Positions 1 to 7,893 of a stretch of DNA of 40,743 nt are shown in pieces. Numbering within the stretch: the stretch's first letter is position 1; the number at the start of each line of letters is the position of its first letter. A program made the position numbers and the translations under genes. The notes beneath the pieces were generated by a model that saw only the letters and a program-made list of their open reading frames with translations, was not told where the DNA came from and made no database searches. This DNA is from Spirochaetota bacterium (GTDB taxonomy: Bacteria; Spirochaetota; UBA4802; UBA5550): NCBI GenBank assembly GCA_016928865.1, contig JAFGJX010000088.1, positions 1 to 40,743 of the forward strand, given 5' to 3'.

Positions 1-3000
1 GCCGATATCGGCGCGGGCAACGACATAGAGTACCGCGTCGAGGCGATCGACAATCTCGGCTCTGTCCGGACCTCGGGCACCAGAAGATACGACGTGACCC
101 TCACCTGCCAGCCGGGAAGCATGACCATCAACCCGGCGACCCTTGATATTGCCGCGGGGTTCGAGCGCTACATGCGCGTACAGGGCGTGGACAACAACGG
201 CACGACCTTCTCCCTTGTCCCGGAGACCTTCACCATGGCATACGCCGGCGCTGAGCTCGACAACCGCTTTGCCCAGGGCATTCTGCTCCGGGCCGTCACC
301 CGGACCCCGGCCGGTACGCCTGACCAGCTCATTGCCGGATTCGACAGCGAGAGCGCGATAGCGTCAGTCAATATTTACGCGGGAGAGCTCGAATCGATCG
401 AGATCCTCGACACCAACGGCCTTACCATACCGGGCGACCTTGCCGTCAGCGAAGGCACCTCGTATGCCTTTGACGTGGTCGGCCATGACGGATATGGGAA
501 CTTCATTCCGGTCCTCCCGGTCTGGTCAGCGGACGTCTCCATTGGCGTCATGGACCCGGACGGCGTCCTCGACACCACCGGCTGCCACGGCCCCGGCGTG
601 GTGACCGCCTCCCTCGCTTATCTCACTGACACGCAGAACGTGTACGTGCAGAGCCGCGAGAAGGAGATTACGGCATTTTCAATCAACGGGGTTGATGGCG
701 AGATCGCCTACCCCTTCATCACCGTGACGCTACCCTGGGGCACGGACGTGACCGAACTGGTGGCCGTATTTACTACAACCGGCACCGGCGTGACCGTTGA
801 TGATTTTGAGCAGGAAAGCGGCGTGACGGCAAACGACTTCACCGACCCGGTGGTATACCGGGTCACGGCCGAAGACGGGTCAACGCAGGATTACACGGTG
901 CAGGTGAGGATGCTGAGTCCGTACAAGGACATTACGGCGTTTTCGATTAATGGGGTAAATGGAGTCATCAATGATACGAATATCACGGTGACTCTACCGT
1001 ATGGCACTGATGTAACCGCGCTGATAGCGGAATTCACCACTACCGGCCAGAGCGTCAGCGTGGAGAGCGTGGTACAGCAGACCGGGGTTACCGCCAATGA
1101 CTTTACGAATCCTGTCGTGTATACGGTGACGGCTGAGGACACCAGCATAAATGAATACTCTGTGACAGTACAGACAGATCTATTAGGACTGGTGAGTCAT
1201 TTTGCGGGAACAATTGGAGGTCCCGGCTATGAAGACGGCATAGGAAGCAATGCGCGATTTTATAATGCAATGTATATCGAGGCTGACGGCGAGAACCTCT
1301 ATGTTGCGGACACAGGTAATCATACCATAAGAAAAGTAGACATAGATACCAACGAAGTAACAACGATTGCAGGACAGCCGGGCGAACAAGGATATGTAAA
1401 CGGCATAGGTACAGTCGCCAGGTTTAATTCCCCAAGAGGTATTATTACTGACGGCACCAATCTGTATATAGCTGATCTGGGGTCTCAAACTATTCGCAAG
1501 ATGGTTATCTCTACTGGACAGGTCAGTCTCCTGGCGGGAAGTCCCGGCAATTCCGGGTCCTCCGATGGGATAGCAACCGCTGCACGATTTTACAGTCCAA
1601 CAGGTTTGACTTTAATCGGCACCGACCTCTACGTCACCGATGGCAATAACCACACCATACGCCGTATTGATTTAACCACAGGTGAAGTAAACACAATTGC
1701 CGGGCTGGCCAGAACTTCAGGCTCAACAGACGGAATCGGCACCGAAGCGAGGTTTAATTATCCCATCGATATTACAAATGACGGTTCAAATCTGTATATA
1801 TCTGACTCTCAAAACGTCACTGTCCGTAAAATTGTCATTGCCACCGGAGAGGTCTCAACCATTGCGGGCCAGGCCGGCTCCCGTGGAACGACCGACGGTA
1901 TTGGGACTGCCGCCCGTTTTTCCAATACCTACGGAATTGCCTGTGATGGAACAAGTCTCTACGTAAATACTGGAGTAACTATGCGTAAAATCGACATAGC
2001 GACTCTCATGGTAACCACTGTTGCCGGAGGCCAAGCAGGATCAATTGACGGAATCGGAACTGAGGCGCAATTCAACAGCCTGTATGGTATTTCATGCGAC
2101 GGCATCAACCTCTACATGACCGAAACAAACAATAGTACCATCCGAAAGATGGTAATTGCAACTAATGCTGTGACCACGATTGCCGGGATGGTTCCCATGT
2201 ATGGCTCAGAGGATGGGATCGGCAGCGCCGCTCGATTTGCATCACCCCATGCTGTAGTCGGAGATAACGAAAACCTGTACGTAGCAGATACGTCAAACTT
2301 CACGATCAGGAAAATTGCGATTGCATCAGAGGAAGTGACCACGCTTGCGGGACAGTCAGGCGCAAGAGGGAATACCGATGGCATCGGAAGCGCGGCACAG
2401 TTCAATTGGCCAACCGCCATAACACTTCTTGGCGCCAATCTTTATATTACAGAGCACCTCAGCCATACAATCAGAAAAATCGTGATATCTACCGGGGAGG
2501 TAACGACCATTGCAGGAGCTACAGGAATAATCGGATCAACAGATGGAAACGGAACCGTGGCAAGGTTCAATTTCCCGATTTCCATAGCAAATGACGGCAC
2601 AGACCTGTATGTGGCTGAACGTATGAATCACACAATACGTAAGATCGATATTGCTACCAGCGAGGTTACCACCCTTGCCGGACTCGCAGGGACTTCCGGA
2701 TACGCTGACGGTATCGGGAGCGCAGCGCTCTTTAATGAACCCTATGGAATTGCTGCAAGCGGTGGCAACCTCTATGTAATCGACCGTGAAAATGATGCAA
2801 TCAGAAAGATATCAATCGCCACCGGCGAAGTAACAACAGAAGAGGGCGGGGCGATATTCTTTTATCCTTCGGCCATCACCGCTGATTCTACATATCTATA
2901 TATTATTGATTATGGCCTGATACGAAAATTGAAGATCGCCACCGGGGAGGTAACATCAATAGCCGGCAAGCAATATTCATTCGGATCAACTGACGGGATT

Positions 3001-3102
3001 GGCACTGCTGCCCGAATCAACTTGTGCTGGGGTATCTCACGAGTTGGCAATTATCTCTATCTGGCAGATACGTATAACCATTGCATCCGTAAAATCGAAT
3101 AA
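1..3102 (+). CDS. Secreted/surface NHL-repeat protein with DUF5018-type domains (5' end missing)
   Basis: The reading frame is open from base 1. Its first 31 codons (for example GNDIEYRVEA) align with the interior of the next gene, so the true start lies upstream of the window and the GTG at 94 is not the start. The visible 1033 residues hold an Ig/cadherin-like scaffold, then two DUF5018-type domains (each opening ITAFSINGV and ending VYRVTAEDGS or VYTVTAEDTS), then 12 NHL-type repeats with the core LYVADTGNHTIRKVD and the linker TIAG..DGIGTAARF. NHL repeats form six-bladed beta-propellers used for protein or ligand binding, so 12 units could make two propellers. No catalytic residues are recognised. 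The scaffold is GC-rich, whereas from about position 920 the bases and codons become more AT-rich. It lies 50 bp upstream of a paralogous lipoprotein gene. An extracytoplasmic location is inferred from the paralog. Confidence 0.85.
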   Translation, partial: ADIGAGNDIEYRVEAIDNLGSVRTSGTRRYDVTLTCQPGSMTINPATLDIAAGFERYMRVQGVDNNGTTFSLVPETFTMAYAGAELDNRFAQGILLRAVTRTPAGTPDQLIAGFDSESAIASVNIYAGELESIEILDTNGLTIPGDLAVSEGTSYAFDVVGHDGYGNFIPVLPVWSADVSIGVMDPDGVLDTTGCHGPGVVTASLAYLTDTQNVYVQSREKEITAFSINGVDGEIAYPFITVTLPWGTDVTELVAVFTTTGTGVTVDDFEQESGVTANDFTDPVVYRVTAEDGSTQDYTVQVRMLSPYKDITAFSINGVNGVINDTNITVTLPYGTDVTALIAEFTTTGQSVSVESVVQQTGVTANDFTNPVVYTVTAEDTSINEYSVTVQTDLLGLVSHFAGTIGGPGYEDGIGSNARFYNAMYIEADGENLYVADTGNHTIRKVDIDTNEVTTIAGQPGEQGYVNGIGTVARFNSPRGIITDGTNLYIADLGSQTIRKMVISTGQVSLLAGSPGNSGSSDGIATAARFYSPTGLTLIGTDLYVTDGNNHTIRRIDLTTGEVNTIAGLARTSGSTDGIGTEARFNYPIDITNDGSNLYISDSQNVTVRKIVIATGEVSTIAGQAGSRGTTDGIGTAARFSNTYGIACDGTSLYVNTGVTMRKIDIATLMVTTVAGGQAGSIDGIGTEAQFNSLYGISCDGINLYMTETNNSTIRKMVIATNAVTTIAGMVPMYGSEDGIGSAARFASPHAVVGDNENLYVADTSNFTIRKIAIASEEVTTLAGQSGARGNTDGIGSAAQFNWPTAITLLGANLYITEHLSHTIRKIVISTGEVTTIAGATGIIGSTDGNGTVARFNFPISIANDGTDLYVAERMNHTIRKIDIATSEVTTLAGLAGTSGYADGIGSAALFNEPYGIAASGGNLYVIDRENDAIRKISIATGEVTTEEGGAIFFYPSAITADSTYLYIIDYGLIRKLKIATGEVTSIAGKQYSFGSTDGIGTAARINLCWGISRVGNYLYLADTYNHCIRKIE
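1192..3099 (+). repeat. Twelve in-frame NHL repeat units
   Basis: Each unit is about 50-60 residues and carries a variant of (N/D)LY-x-x-(D/E)-x-x-N-x-TIRK(I/M/V). I count 12 LY cores from 1297 (NLYVADTGNHTIRK) to the C-terminus (YLYLADTYNHCIRK). Units 5 and 11 are shorter in the core (SLYVNTGVTMRK, YLYIIDYGLIRK). The repeats have diverged in DNA sequence, so this is an old protein repeat rather than a recent DNA amplification. Confidence 0.8.
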
Positions 3103-3152
3103 CCGTTACCATTTATTTATGATAACATAGTCACAGTCAAAGAGGTCAGCAA

Positions 3153-5408
3153 ATGAAATCATCGACAGCAATTGAAAATATAACAGTAAAAACCCTCGTC
3201 GTGCTCTGCGCACTATCCCTGCTCCACCTGCCCGGCTGCGGCGCAGGATCGGAGAACAACCTGCTCAAGGCCCTCGGCCTCGCAGCCGGAAGCGACAGGA
3301 GCGGCAGCGCGCGCATCATTGCGGCAACAGGCGGCACGGTGCAGCTCAACGACGAGGTGAAGCTCACGGTCCCGGCCAACGCGCTGGCAGAGGACATCAC
3401 CATCACCATCGAACGGGTGAAGGACATACCGTTTGCTGACGCGGACGGGCTGGCGTCCTTCGGCCAGGCCTACCGCTTCCTTCCCGCGGGCACGACCTTC
3501 GACCTCGGGGCGCCCGCGATACTGGAAATGAACTACGACAGCACGAACCTGGCCCTGAAGGGCTTCAACCCGGAAACCATGCAGATATGCTATTACGACG
3601 AGGCCCTGAAGTGCTACGTGCCGGTCATCTGTTCCGTGGATACGGTGCGGAAAAAAATTACCGCGCAGATCGAGCACTTCACCGTGTATCTCCCCATGGC
3701 CAGGGCCCTGCTCCCGACGAACAATGAGCCCTACGTGGGTCTTCAGGCGCCCTGGCCCACCACGGTCCGTGCAGGCGCGCCCATCTACGTGCGCGCCACG
3801 GTCAGGGACTTCGACGGCGCCCTTGCGGGCGTAAAGCTCACCTACCGGAAACTCCACGGCGCCGGCGCTGGCGTGTGGAACGACGCGCAGATGATAAAGC
3901 AGGTCAATCCTCAGGCGACGCTCCACACCTACGGCTACCTGATTCCGGCATCCTTCCTGACTGCGGCGGACATCGGCGATGGCAACGACATCGAGTATCG
4001 CATCGAGGCGACCGACAACCTGGGATCAATCAGGACATCCGCGACCAGAAGATATGACGTGACCCTCGCCTACCAGCCGGGGAGCCTGACCATCAACCCC
4101 GCAACGCTGGATATTACTGCCGGATTTGAGCGTTGCCTGCTGGCGCGCGGCGTGGACAACAACGACACGACCTTCAGCCTTGTACCGGAGACCTTTATCA
4201 TGGATGGAGGGAGCGCAAATCTTGAAAACCGGTTTGCGCAGGGTATTTTGCTCCAGGCGATTACAGAGACCCCGGCGGGCTCGCCCGACCAGTTCGTCGC
4301 TGGGTTCGAAGGCGAGAGCGCAACTGCATCTGTTACTGTACATGCGGGTGAACTCGAATCAATAGAGATACTTGACACCAGCGGTCTCTCCATACCGGGC
4401 GACCTCGCCATCAGCGAAGGCACCCTGTATGAATTTGACGTGGTCGGCCGCGATGGATACGGGAACACCATCCCGGTTATTCCGTCATGGTCGGCAGACA
4501 GTTCCATCGGCTTCATCGACACGGACGGCGTCCTTGACACGACCGGGTGCCACGGCCCGGGTGTGGTGACCGCATCTCTCGCCCATCTCACTGACATGCA
4601 AAACGTGTACGTGCAGAGCAGGGCAAAGGAGATCACGGCATTTTCAATCAACGGCGTTGACGGCGTAATAGCCTACCCCTTTATCACCGTGACCCTGCCT
4701 GCGGGTGCGGACGTGACCGATCTTGTGGCTGCGTTCACCACTAGCGGAACCAGCGTGACCGTGGATGACATTGAGCAGGAGAGCGGCGTGATCGCGAACA
4801 ATTTCACCGACCCGGTGGTGTACCGGGTAACGGCCGAGGACGGGTCAACGCAGGAGTATACGGTATCCGTATCAGTGACCTCGGCCGCCTGTATTGACCT
4901 CGATGATGATGGGTATGGCGAAAACTGCAGCCTCGGTTTTGATTGTAACGACTATGATCCCAATATTCACCCTGGCGCACAGGAGATTTGTGACGGATTG
5001 GACAATGACTGTGATGGTGTTTTTGATGCAGATTCTTCATCAAACTATCTTACACAATCCTGCTATGATGGCGATCCTCAAACTATTGATGTGGGAGAGT
5101 GCCGGGCGGGAATCCAAACCTGTTTAGACGGGTACTGGGGCGCTTGCGCGGGCCAGGTACTCCCCTCTGAGGAAGTCTGTGACGGCGAGGACAATGACTG
5201 TGATGCCGATTACGATGAAAATCTTACACGCGCCTGTTATACCGGTCCCTTCGAAACCCGTAATGAAGGACTCTGCCAGGACGGGACACAGACCTGCTTT
5301 GCCGGTGAATGGGGCGCATGCGAGGGCGAGGTCCTTCCGTCGGAAGAGATATGCGGCGATTTCCTGGACAATGATTGCAATGCAGAAATTGATGAAATTT
5401 GCATGTAG
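3153..5408 (+). CDS. Lipoprotein with ZU5-like, DUF5018-type and Cys-rich MopE-type domains
   Basis: A 751-residue protein. The N-terminus has a hydrophobic stretch ending LLHLPGC, a plausible lipobox with Cys29, so an outer-surface or periplasmic lipoprotein is likely. Next comes a ZU5-like segment (GGTVQLNDEVKLTVPANAL, about residues 58-110), an Ig/cadherin-like scaffold shared with the upstream gene, and a DUF5018-type domain (about 485-570). The tail (about 575-751) has three copies of E(I/V)CDGxDNDCD, the putative metal-binding motif of MopE-like proteins, and 18 cysteines. AGAGGT six bases before the ATG is a good ribosome binding site. The residues from about 270 to 570 match the upstream gene closely, while the tails are unrelated, so this is a tandem paralog with a swapped end. 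The DsbA-like gene begins 21 bp downstream, probably in the same operon. The ligand and role are unknown. Confidence 0.85.
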   Translation: MKSSTAIENITVKTLVVLCALSLLHLPGCGAGSENNLLKALGLAAGSDRSGSARIIAATGGTVQLNDEVKLTVPANALAEDITITIERVKDIPFADADGLASFGQAYRFLPAGTTFDLGAPAILEMNYDSTNLALKGFNPETMQICYYDEALKCYVPVICSVDTVRKKITAQIEHFTVYLPMARALLPTNNEPYVGLQAPWPTTVRAGAPIYVRATVRDFDGALAGVKLTYRKLHGAGAGVWNDAQMIKQVNPQATLHTYGYLIPASFLTAADIGDGNDIEYRIEATDNLGSIRTSATRRYDVTLAYQPGSLTINPATLDITAGFERCLLARGVDNNDTTFSLVPETFIMDGGSANLENRFAQGILLQAITETPAGSPDQFVAGFEGESATASVTVHAGELESIEILDTSGLSIPGDLAISEGTLYEFDVVGRDGYGNTIPVIPSWSADSSIGFIDTDGVLDTTGCHGPGVVTASLAHLTDMQNVYVQSRAKEITAFSINGVDGVIAYPFITVTLPAGADVTDLVAAFTTSGTSVTVDDIEQESGVIANNFTDPVVYRVTAEDGSTQEYTVSVSVTSAACIDLDDDGYGENCSLGFDCNDYDPNIHPGAQEICDGLDNDCDGVFDADSSSNYLTQSCYDGDPQTIDVGECRAGIQTCLDGYWGACAGQVLPSEEVCDGEDNDCDADYDENLTRACYTGPFETRNEGLCQDGTQTCFAGEWGACEGEVLPSEEICGDFLDNDCNAEIDEICM

Positions 5409-5429
5409 TCATTGCAGAATGGATTGATC

Positions 5430-6092
5430 ATGGATAAAAAAAATATAAAACCGAGAGACATACTGCAGATTATCCAGACCCTTATTCTTGTCCTGTTGCT
5501 TGCAGAGGTTACATTATTACTGCGGGACTCATGGCATTCGAAAAAGATGAATGACCGCAAGCTGTCAGAACCGAAAAAAATAAGTGTCAACATGAAGGAT
5601 CTTACACGCGATGCCTATTTCATGGGCACCCAGGATGCCCCGGCAACCCTTGTTCTTTTCAACAGCTTTTCATGCGGGTTCTGCGCAAGGGCCAGGGAAA
5701 CGGTGATGAAACTTGCCGCAGAATTTCCGAATGACCTGCGAATCACCTACAAGCATTTCAACCGCGGCCCACAGGATGACCTCGCCTCTCAGGCCGCCGA
5801 ATGCGCGGGTGAGCAGGGAAAATTCTGGGGAATGTATAACGCGATCCTCGATAGAGGCATCCGGGGGGATCCCCGCGCTTGCGCCCGGGACCTCGGATTA
5901 AACATGACGCAGTTCGACGCGTGCATATCGTCAGACAGATACAGGGCAAAGATCGGAAAAGACAGAGCTGACGGAATGCGGCTTGGAGTGCGTGGCACGC
6001 CATCCTTTATCTTGAACGACAAGCTGATAAAGGGAAACAGGCCATATGAGACATTCGAACAGATGATTAAAAGTGAATTGAAACACAGGTGA
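5430..6092 (+). CDS. Membrane-anchored DsbA-family thiol-disulfide oxidoreductase
   Basis: A 220-residue protein with an uncleaved N-terminal anchor (about residues 11-31, ILQIIQTLILVLLLAEVTLL) followed by a thioredoxin-fold DsbA/BdbD-like domain. The CxxC site is SCGFCARA (Cys82 and Cys85), and the cis-proline loop is GTPSFILN near the C-terminus. The family forms or isomerises disulfides outside the cytoplasm. I chose the ATG at 5430 over an in-frame TTG at 5412 because it gives a normal charged start before the membrane segment, although neither has a strong ribosome binding site. It sits 21 bp behind a lipoprotein with 18 cysteines in its tail, so a dedicated role in maturing that protein is a reasonable inference. 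A strong terminator immediately after the stop closes the unit. Confidence 0.85.
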   Translation: MDKKNIKPRDILQIIQTLILVLLLAEVTLLLRDSWHSKKMNDRKLSEPKKISVNMKDLTRDAYFMGTQDAPATLVLFNSFSCGFCARARETVMKLAAEFPNDLRITYKHFNRGPQDDLASQAAECAGEQGKFWGMYNAILDRGIRGDPRACARDLGLNMTQFDACISSDRYRAKIGKDRADGMRLGVRGTPSFILNDKLIKGNRPYETFEQMIKSELKHR

Positions 6093-6123
6093 AAAAGCGC
6101 GGCCTGTTGGCCGCGCTTTTTTT
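6093..6123 (+). terminator. Rho-independent terminator of the lipoprotein/DsbA operon
   Basis: GCGCGGCC (6097-6104), loop TGTT, GGCCGCGC (6109-6116), then a run of seven T. The left arm is preceded by five A, so the hairpin can extend. It begins directly after the TGA of the DsbA-like gene. Confidence 0.93.
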
Positions 6124-6184
6124 CGCATCTCACCTGCGAGCTTATTTGGCCACTCCATCCCCTTCTTTAATCTTGGTTTACGCT

Positions 6185-6330
6185 GTGTCAGAGTAATTCC
6201 CCGCCCGGCATGAGGGTCAGAGCAAACGAATACCAATAGTTATCGGCATACCCGTGCCCCCCCTGGGGGGGTCAGAGCAAACCGGCACTGATAGTTATCG
6301 GTAGCCCATTTCACGGGGTGTCAGGGTAAC
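6185..6330. repeat. Cluster of short GTCAGAG-type repeats with ATAGTTATCGG boxes
   Basis: Four related boxes occur in 146 bp: GTGTCAGAGTAA (6185), GGGTCAGAGCAAAC (6214 and 6269, 55 bp apart) and GTGTCAGGGTAAC (6318). The two middle copies are each followed about 20 bp later by ATAGTTATCGG (6236-6246 and 6291-6301). A G/C dyad of seven C, one T and seven G (6257-6271) separates them. It lies between the plus-strand terminator and the convergent DUF2177 gene and encodes nothing evident. The pattern recalls REP-like debris, but no transposase is present. Confidence 0.55.
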
Positions 6331-6336
6331 GTCTTC

Positions 6337-6747
6337 CTACGAAAACAGTCGCATCGCGGCCAGGTACCCGGCCACACTGACAATCGCTGAGCAGGTCATG
6401 CCCCAGGCCAGGTCAACGGCGACCACAATGAACGGCCAGTCGCGGATGGTCGCGTAGTTGGTCAGGTCATACGTGGCATACGCGACCAGGCCGAGGAAGG
6501 CGCCCGCGCCCACGGCCCTGAGGAGGGACTGCTTTTCAAACGCGGGTATAACGGCGAAAAACAGGATGCCGGCTATATAGAGCAGGTAAAAAATGACCGC
6601 CGGCGGCCAGTTGACCGACGGCGCCATCAGGTAGCCGAGGTGCTTCTGGTAGAAATTTTTCGATATGAGGCCGAGCCAGACAATGTCCACTGCGAAAAAT
6701 ACCGGCACCATTATCAGATACAGCTTGATCGATGAAATCAGGTTCAT
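6337..6747 (-). CDS. DUF2177-family integral membrane protein
   Basis: A 136-residue protein with four predicted membrane segments, recognisable as DUF2177 by VDIVWLGLISKNFYQKHLG near the start and the central GAFLGLVAYATYDLTNYATI. The biochemical function of the family is unknown. AAGGAG sits seven bases before the ATG. The stop codon of htpX lies 11 bp upstream, so the two are probably co-transcribed. No terminator was seen after it on the minus strand, only the repeat cluster. Confidence 0.85.
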   Translation of the reverse strand: MNLISSIKLYLIMVPVFFAVDIVWLGLISKNFYQKHLGYLMAPSVNWPPAVIFYLLYIAGILFFAVIPAFEKQSLLRAVGAGAFLGLVAYATYDLTNYATIRDWPFIVVAVDLAWGMTCSAIVSVAGYLAAMRLFS

Positions 6748-6758
6748 GATTGCGCTCC

Positions 6759-7577
6759 TTACTGGATTTCCCTGGCCAGCTGCGCCAGGCGCTCAATTCG
6801 CTTTTCCACGGGCGGGTGGGTTGAAAACAGCTCGCCGATGCTCGACGCGGAAAAGGGGTGAACAATGAACATGTGGGCCGTCTGGGGGCTGGCGTCCTGC
6901 ATCGGGATCCGCTGCACGCCCCGCTCCAGGCTCCGGAGGGCGCCGGCGAGGTCCATCGGGCGCCTCGTCAGCCGCGCGGAGAACTCGTCAGCCTTGTATT
7001 CGCGGTCGCGGGATATGGCCATGGTGATCACCGTGGCCGCGACCGGCGCCACGATTGAAACCGCGAGACGCTTGCCGAAGCTCGCGTTGTCCCTGCCGCC
7101 AAAGAAGAGCGCCATGCGCGAGAGAATCAGCACGGCCCCGGATATGGTGGCGGCGACCGACCCGACCAGCATGTCATAGTTTTTCACGTGCCCCATCTCG
7201 TGCGCCATGACCGCTGCCAGCTGATCGTCGTTCAGCAGGGAGAGGATCCCCCTGGTCGCTGCCACGGCCGCGTGCTCCGGATTTCGGCCGGTCGCGAACG
7301 CGTTCGGAGAGTCAGTGGGGATAATGTAGACCGTGGGCAGCGGCATCCCGGCTTTGCGGGCAAGCTCATGGGATATTCTTTCGAGCCGGTGGCCGGCCGG
7401 CGCGGGCTCGGCCCCGTACGTGGACAGTATGATTGAATCGGAGAACCAGTATGCCCCCATGTTCATGACGCAGGCCAGAACAAAAGCGATGATCATCCCC
7501 TTCTTTCCGGCAACGATCCTGCCCACCAGCATGAAAAACAGTGTAAGGATGAAGAGCAGTAAAAATGTCATGAACAT
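6759..7577 (-). CDS. htpX: HtpX-like M48 membrane zinc metalloprotease
   Basis: A 272-residue protein with two N-terminal membrane segments (about residues 3-20 and 27-46), the zinc site HEMGH at 126-130, two further hydrophobic segments (about 137-156 and 172-190) and the downstream glutamate ligand in DREYKADEFSARL (about residue 193). HtpX proteases act in the cytoplasmic membrane and help degrade misfolded membrane proteins. The length matches the family (about 280-290). The ATG at 7577 has GGGGAG nine bases upstream. A second in-frame ATG two codons later is possible. It is transcribed divergently from the crotonase gene, with a 316-bp control region between them, and is followed by the DUF2177 gene. 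Confidence 0.93.
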   Translation of the reverse strand: MFMTFLLLFILTLFFMLVGRIVAGKKGMIIAFVLACVMNMGAYWFSDSIILSTYGAEPAPAGHRLERISHELARKAGMPLPTVYIIPTDSPNAFATGRNPEHAAVAATRGILSLLNDDQLAAVMAHEMGHVKNYDMLVGSVAATISGAVLILSRMALFFGGRDNASFGKRLAVSIVAPVAATVITMAISRDREYKADEFSARLTRRPMDLAGALRSLERGVQRIPMQDASPQTAHMFIVHPFSASSIGELFSTHPPVEKRIERLAQLAREIQ

Positions 7578-7670
7578 GGCGTCATACTCCCCGCGCGTTT
7601 ATCTTCATAAAATAGGTAACGAAAATAATCCTGACCGTCAAGAAAATAATTCGCCTGTGAAAACCGATCG

Positions 7671-7687
7671 GCGTTTCAATGAAACGC
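7671..7687. promoter_or_regulatory. Operator-like dyad GCGTTTC-AAT-GAAACGC
   Basis: A perfect 7-bp inverted repeat with a 3-bp centre lies about 94 bp upstream of the htpX start in the divergent htpX/crotonase region. Size and symmetry suit a dimeric repressor site, for example of the TetR type. No regulator gene is adjacent, so the protein that binds it is unknown. Confidence 0.45.
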
Positions 7688-7712
7688 TCAATCAGAAACC
7701 CGCATTATTCAT

Positions 7713-7730
7713 ATTTAACGTTTGTTAAAT
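7713..7730. promoter_or_regulatory. Operator-like dyad ATTTAAC-GTTT-GTTAAAT
   Basis: A perfect 7-bp inverted repeat with a 4-bp spacer ends five bases before the -35 hexamer of the crotonase promoter. This is a typical position for a site that blocks or recruits RNA polymerase. It differs from the dyad at 7671, so two regulators could act in this region. Confidence 0.5.
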
Positions 7731-7735
7731 TTGAA

Positions 7736-7763
7736 TTGACAAATCATCCCGATTTTCTATGAT
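7736..7763 (+). promoter_or_regulatory. Near-consensus sigma-70 promoter of the crotonase gene
   Basis: TTGACA (7736-7741), 16-bp spacer, TATGAT (7758-7763). The predicted transcription start near 7770 leaves a leader of about 120 nt before the GTG at 7894, and a terminator-type hairpin lies inside that leader. Confidence 0.65.
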
Positions 7764-7819
7764 ATTTCAACAGATACGTGAATATACGATACTCTTACTT
7801 GTAACACGATACGTTAGCG

Positions 7820-7857
7820 CCTGTCGCCCGTGTCGCGCGCGGCGGCAGGTTTTTTTT
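7820..7857 (+). terminator. Intrinsic terminator/attenuator in the crotonase leader
   Basis: CCTGTCGCC (7820-7828) pairs with GGCGGCAGG (7841-7849) through nine pairs including one G-T, with a 12-base loop, followed by a run of eight T (7850-7857). No plus-strand gene lies upstream for over 1.7 kb, so it sits between the promoter at 7736-7763 and the start codon at 7894. That arrangement suggests attenuation or a short leader RNA. Confidence 0.65.
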
Positions 7858-7893
7858 GCTATCAACAATTCGAACATAAGAGAGGTGCTCATT

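Noticed and set aside
7759..7893. Upstream extension of the crotonase frame
   Set aside because: It covers the -10 box, the terminator hairpin and the T-tract, and is not similar to the crotonase N-terminus. The GTG at 7894 has a good ribosome binding site.
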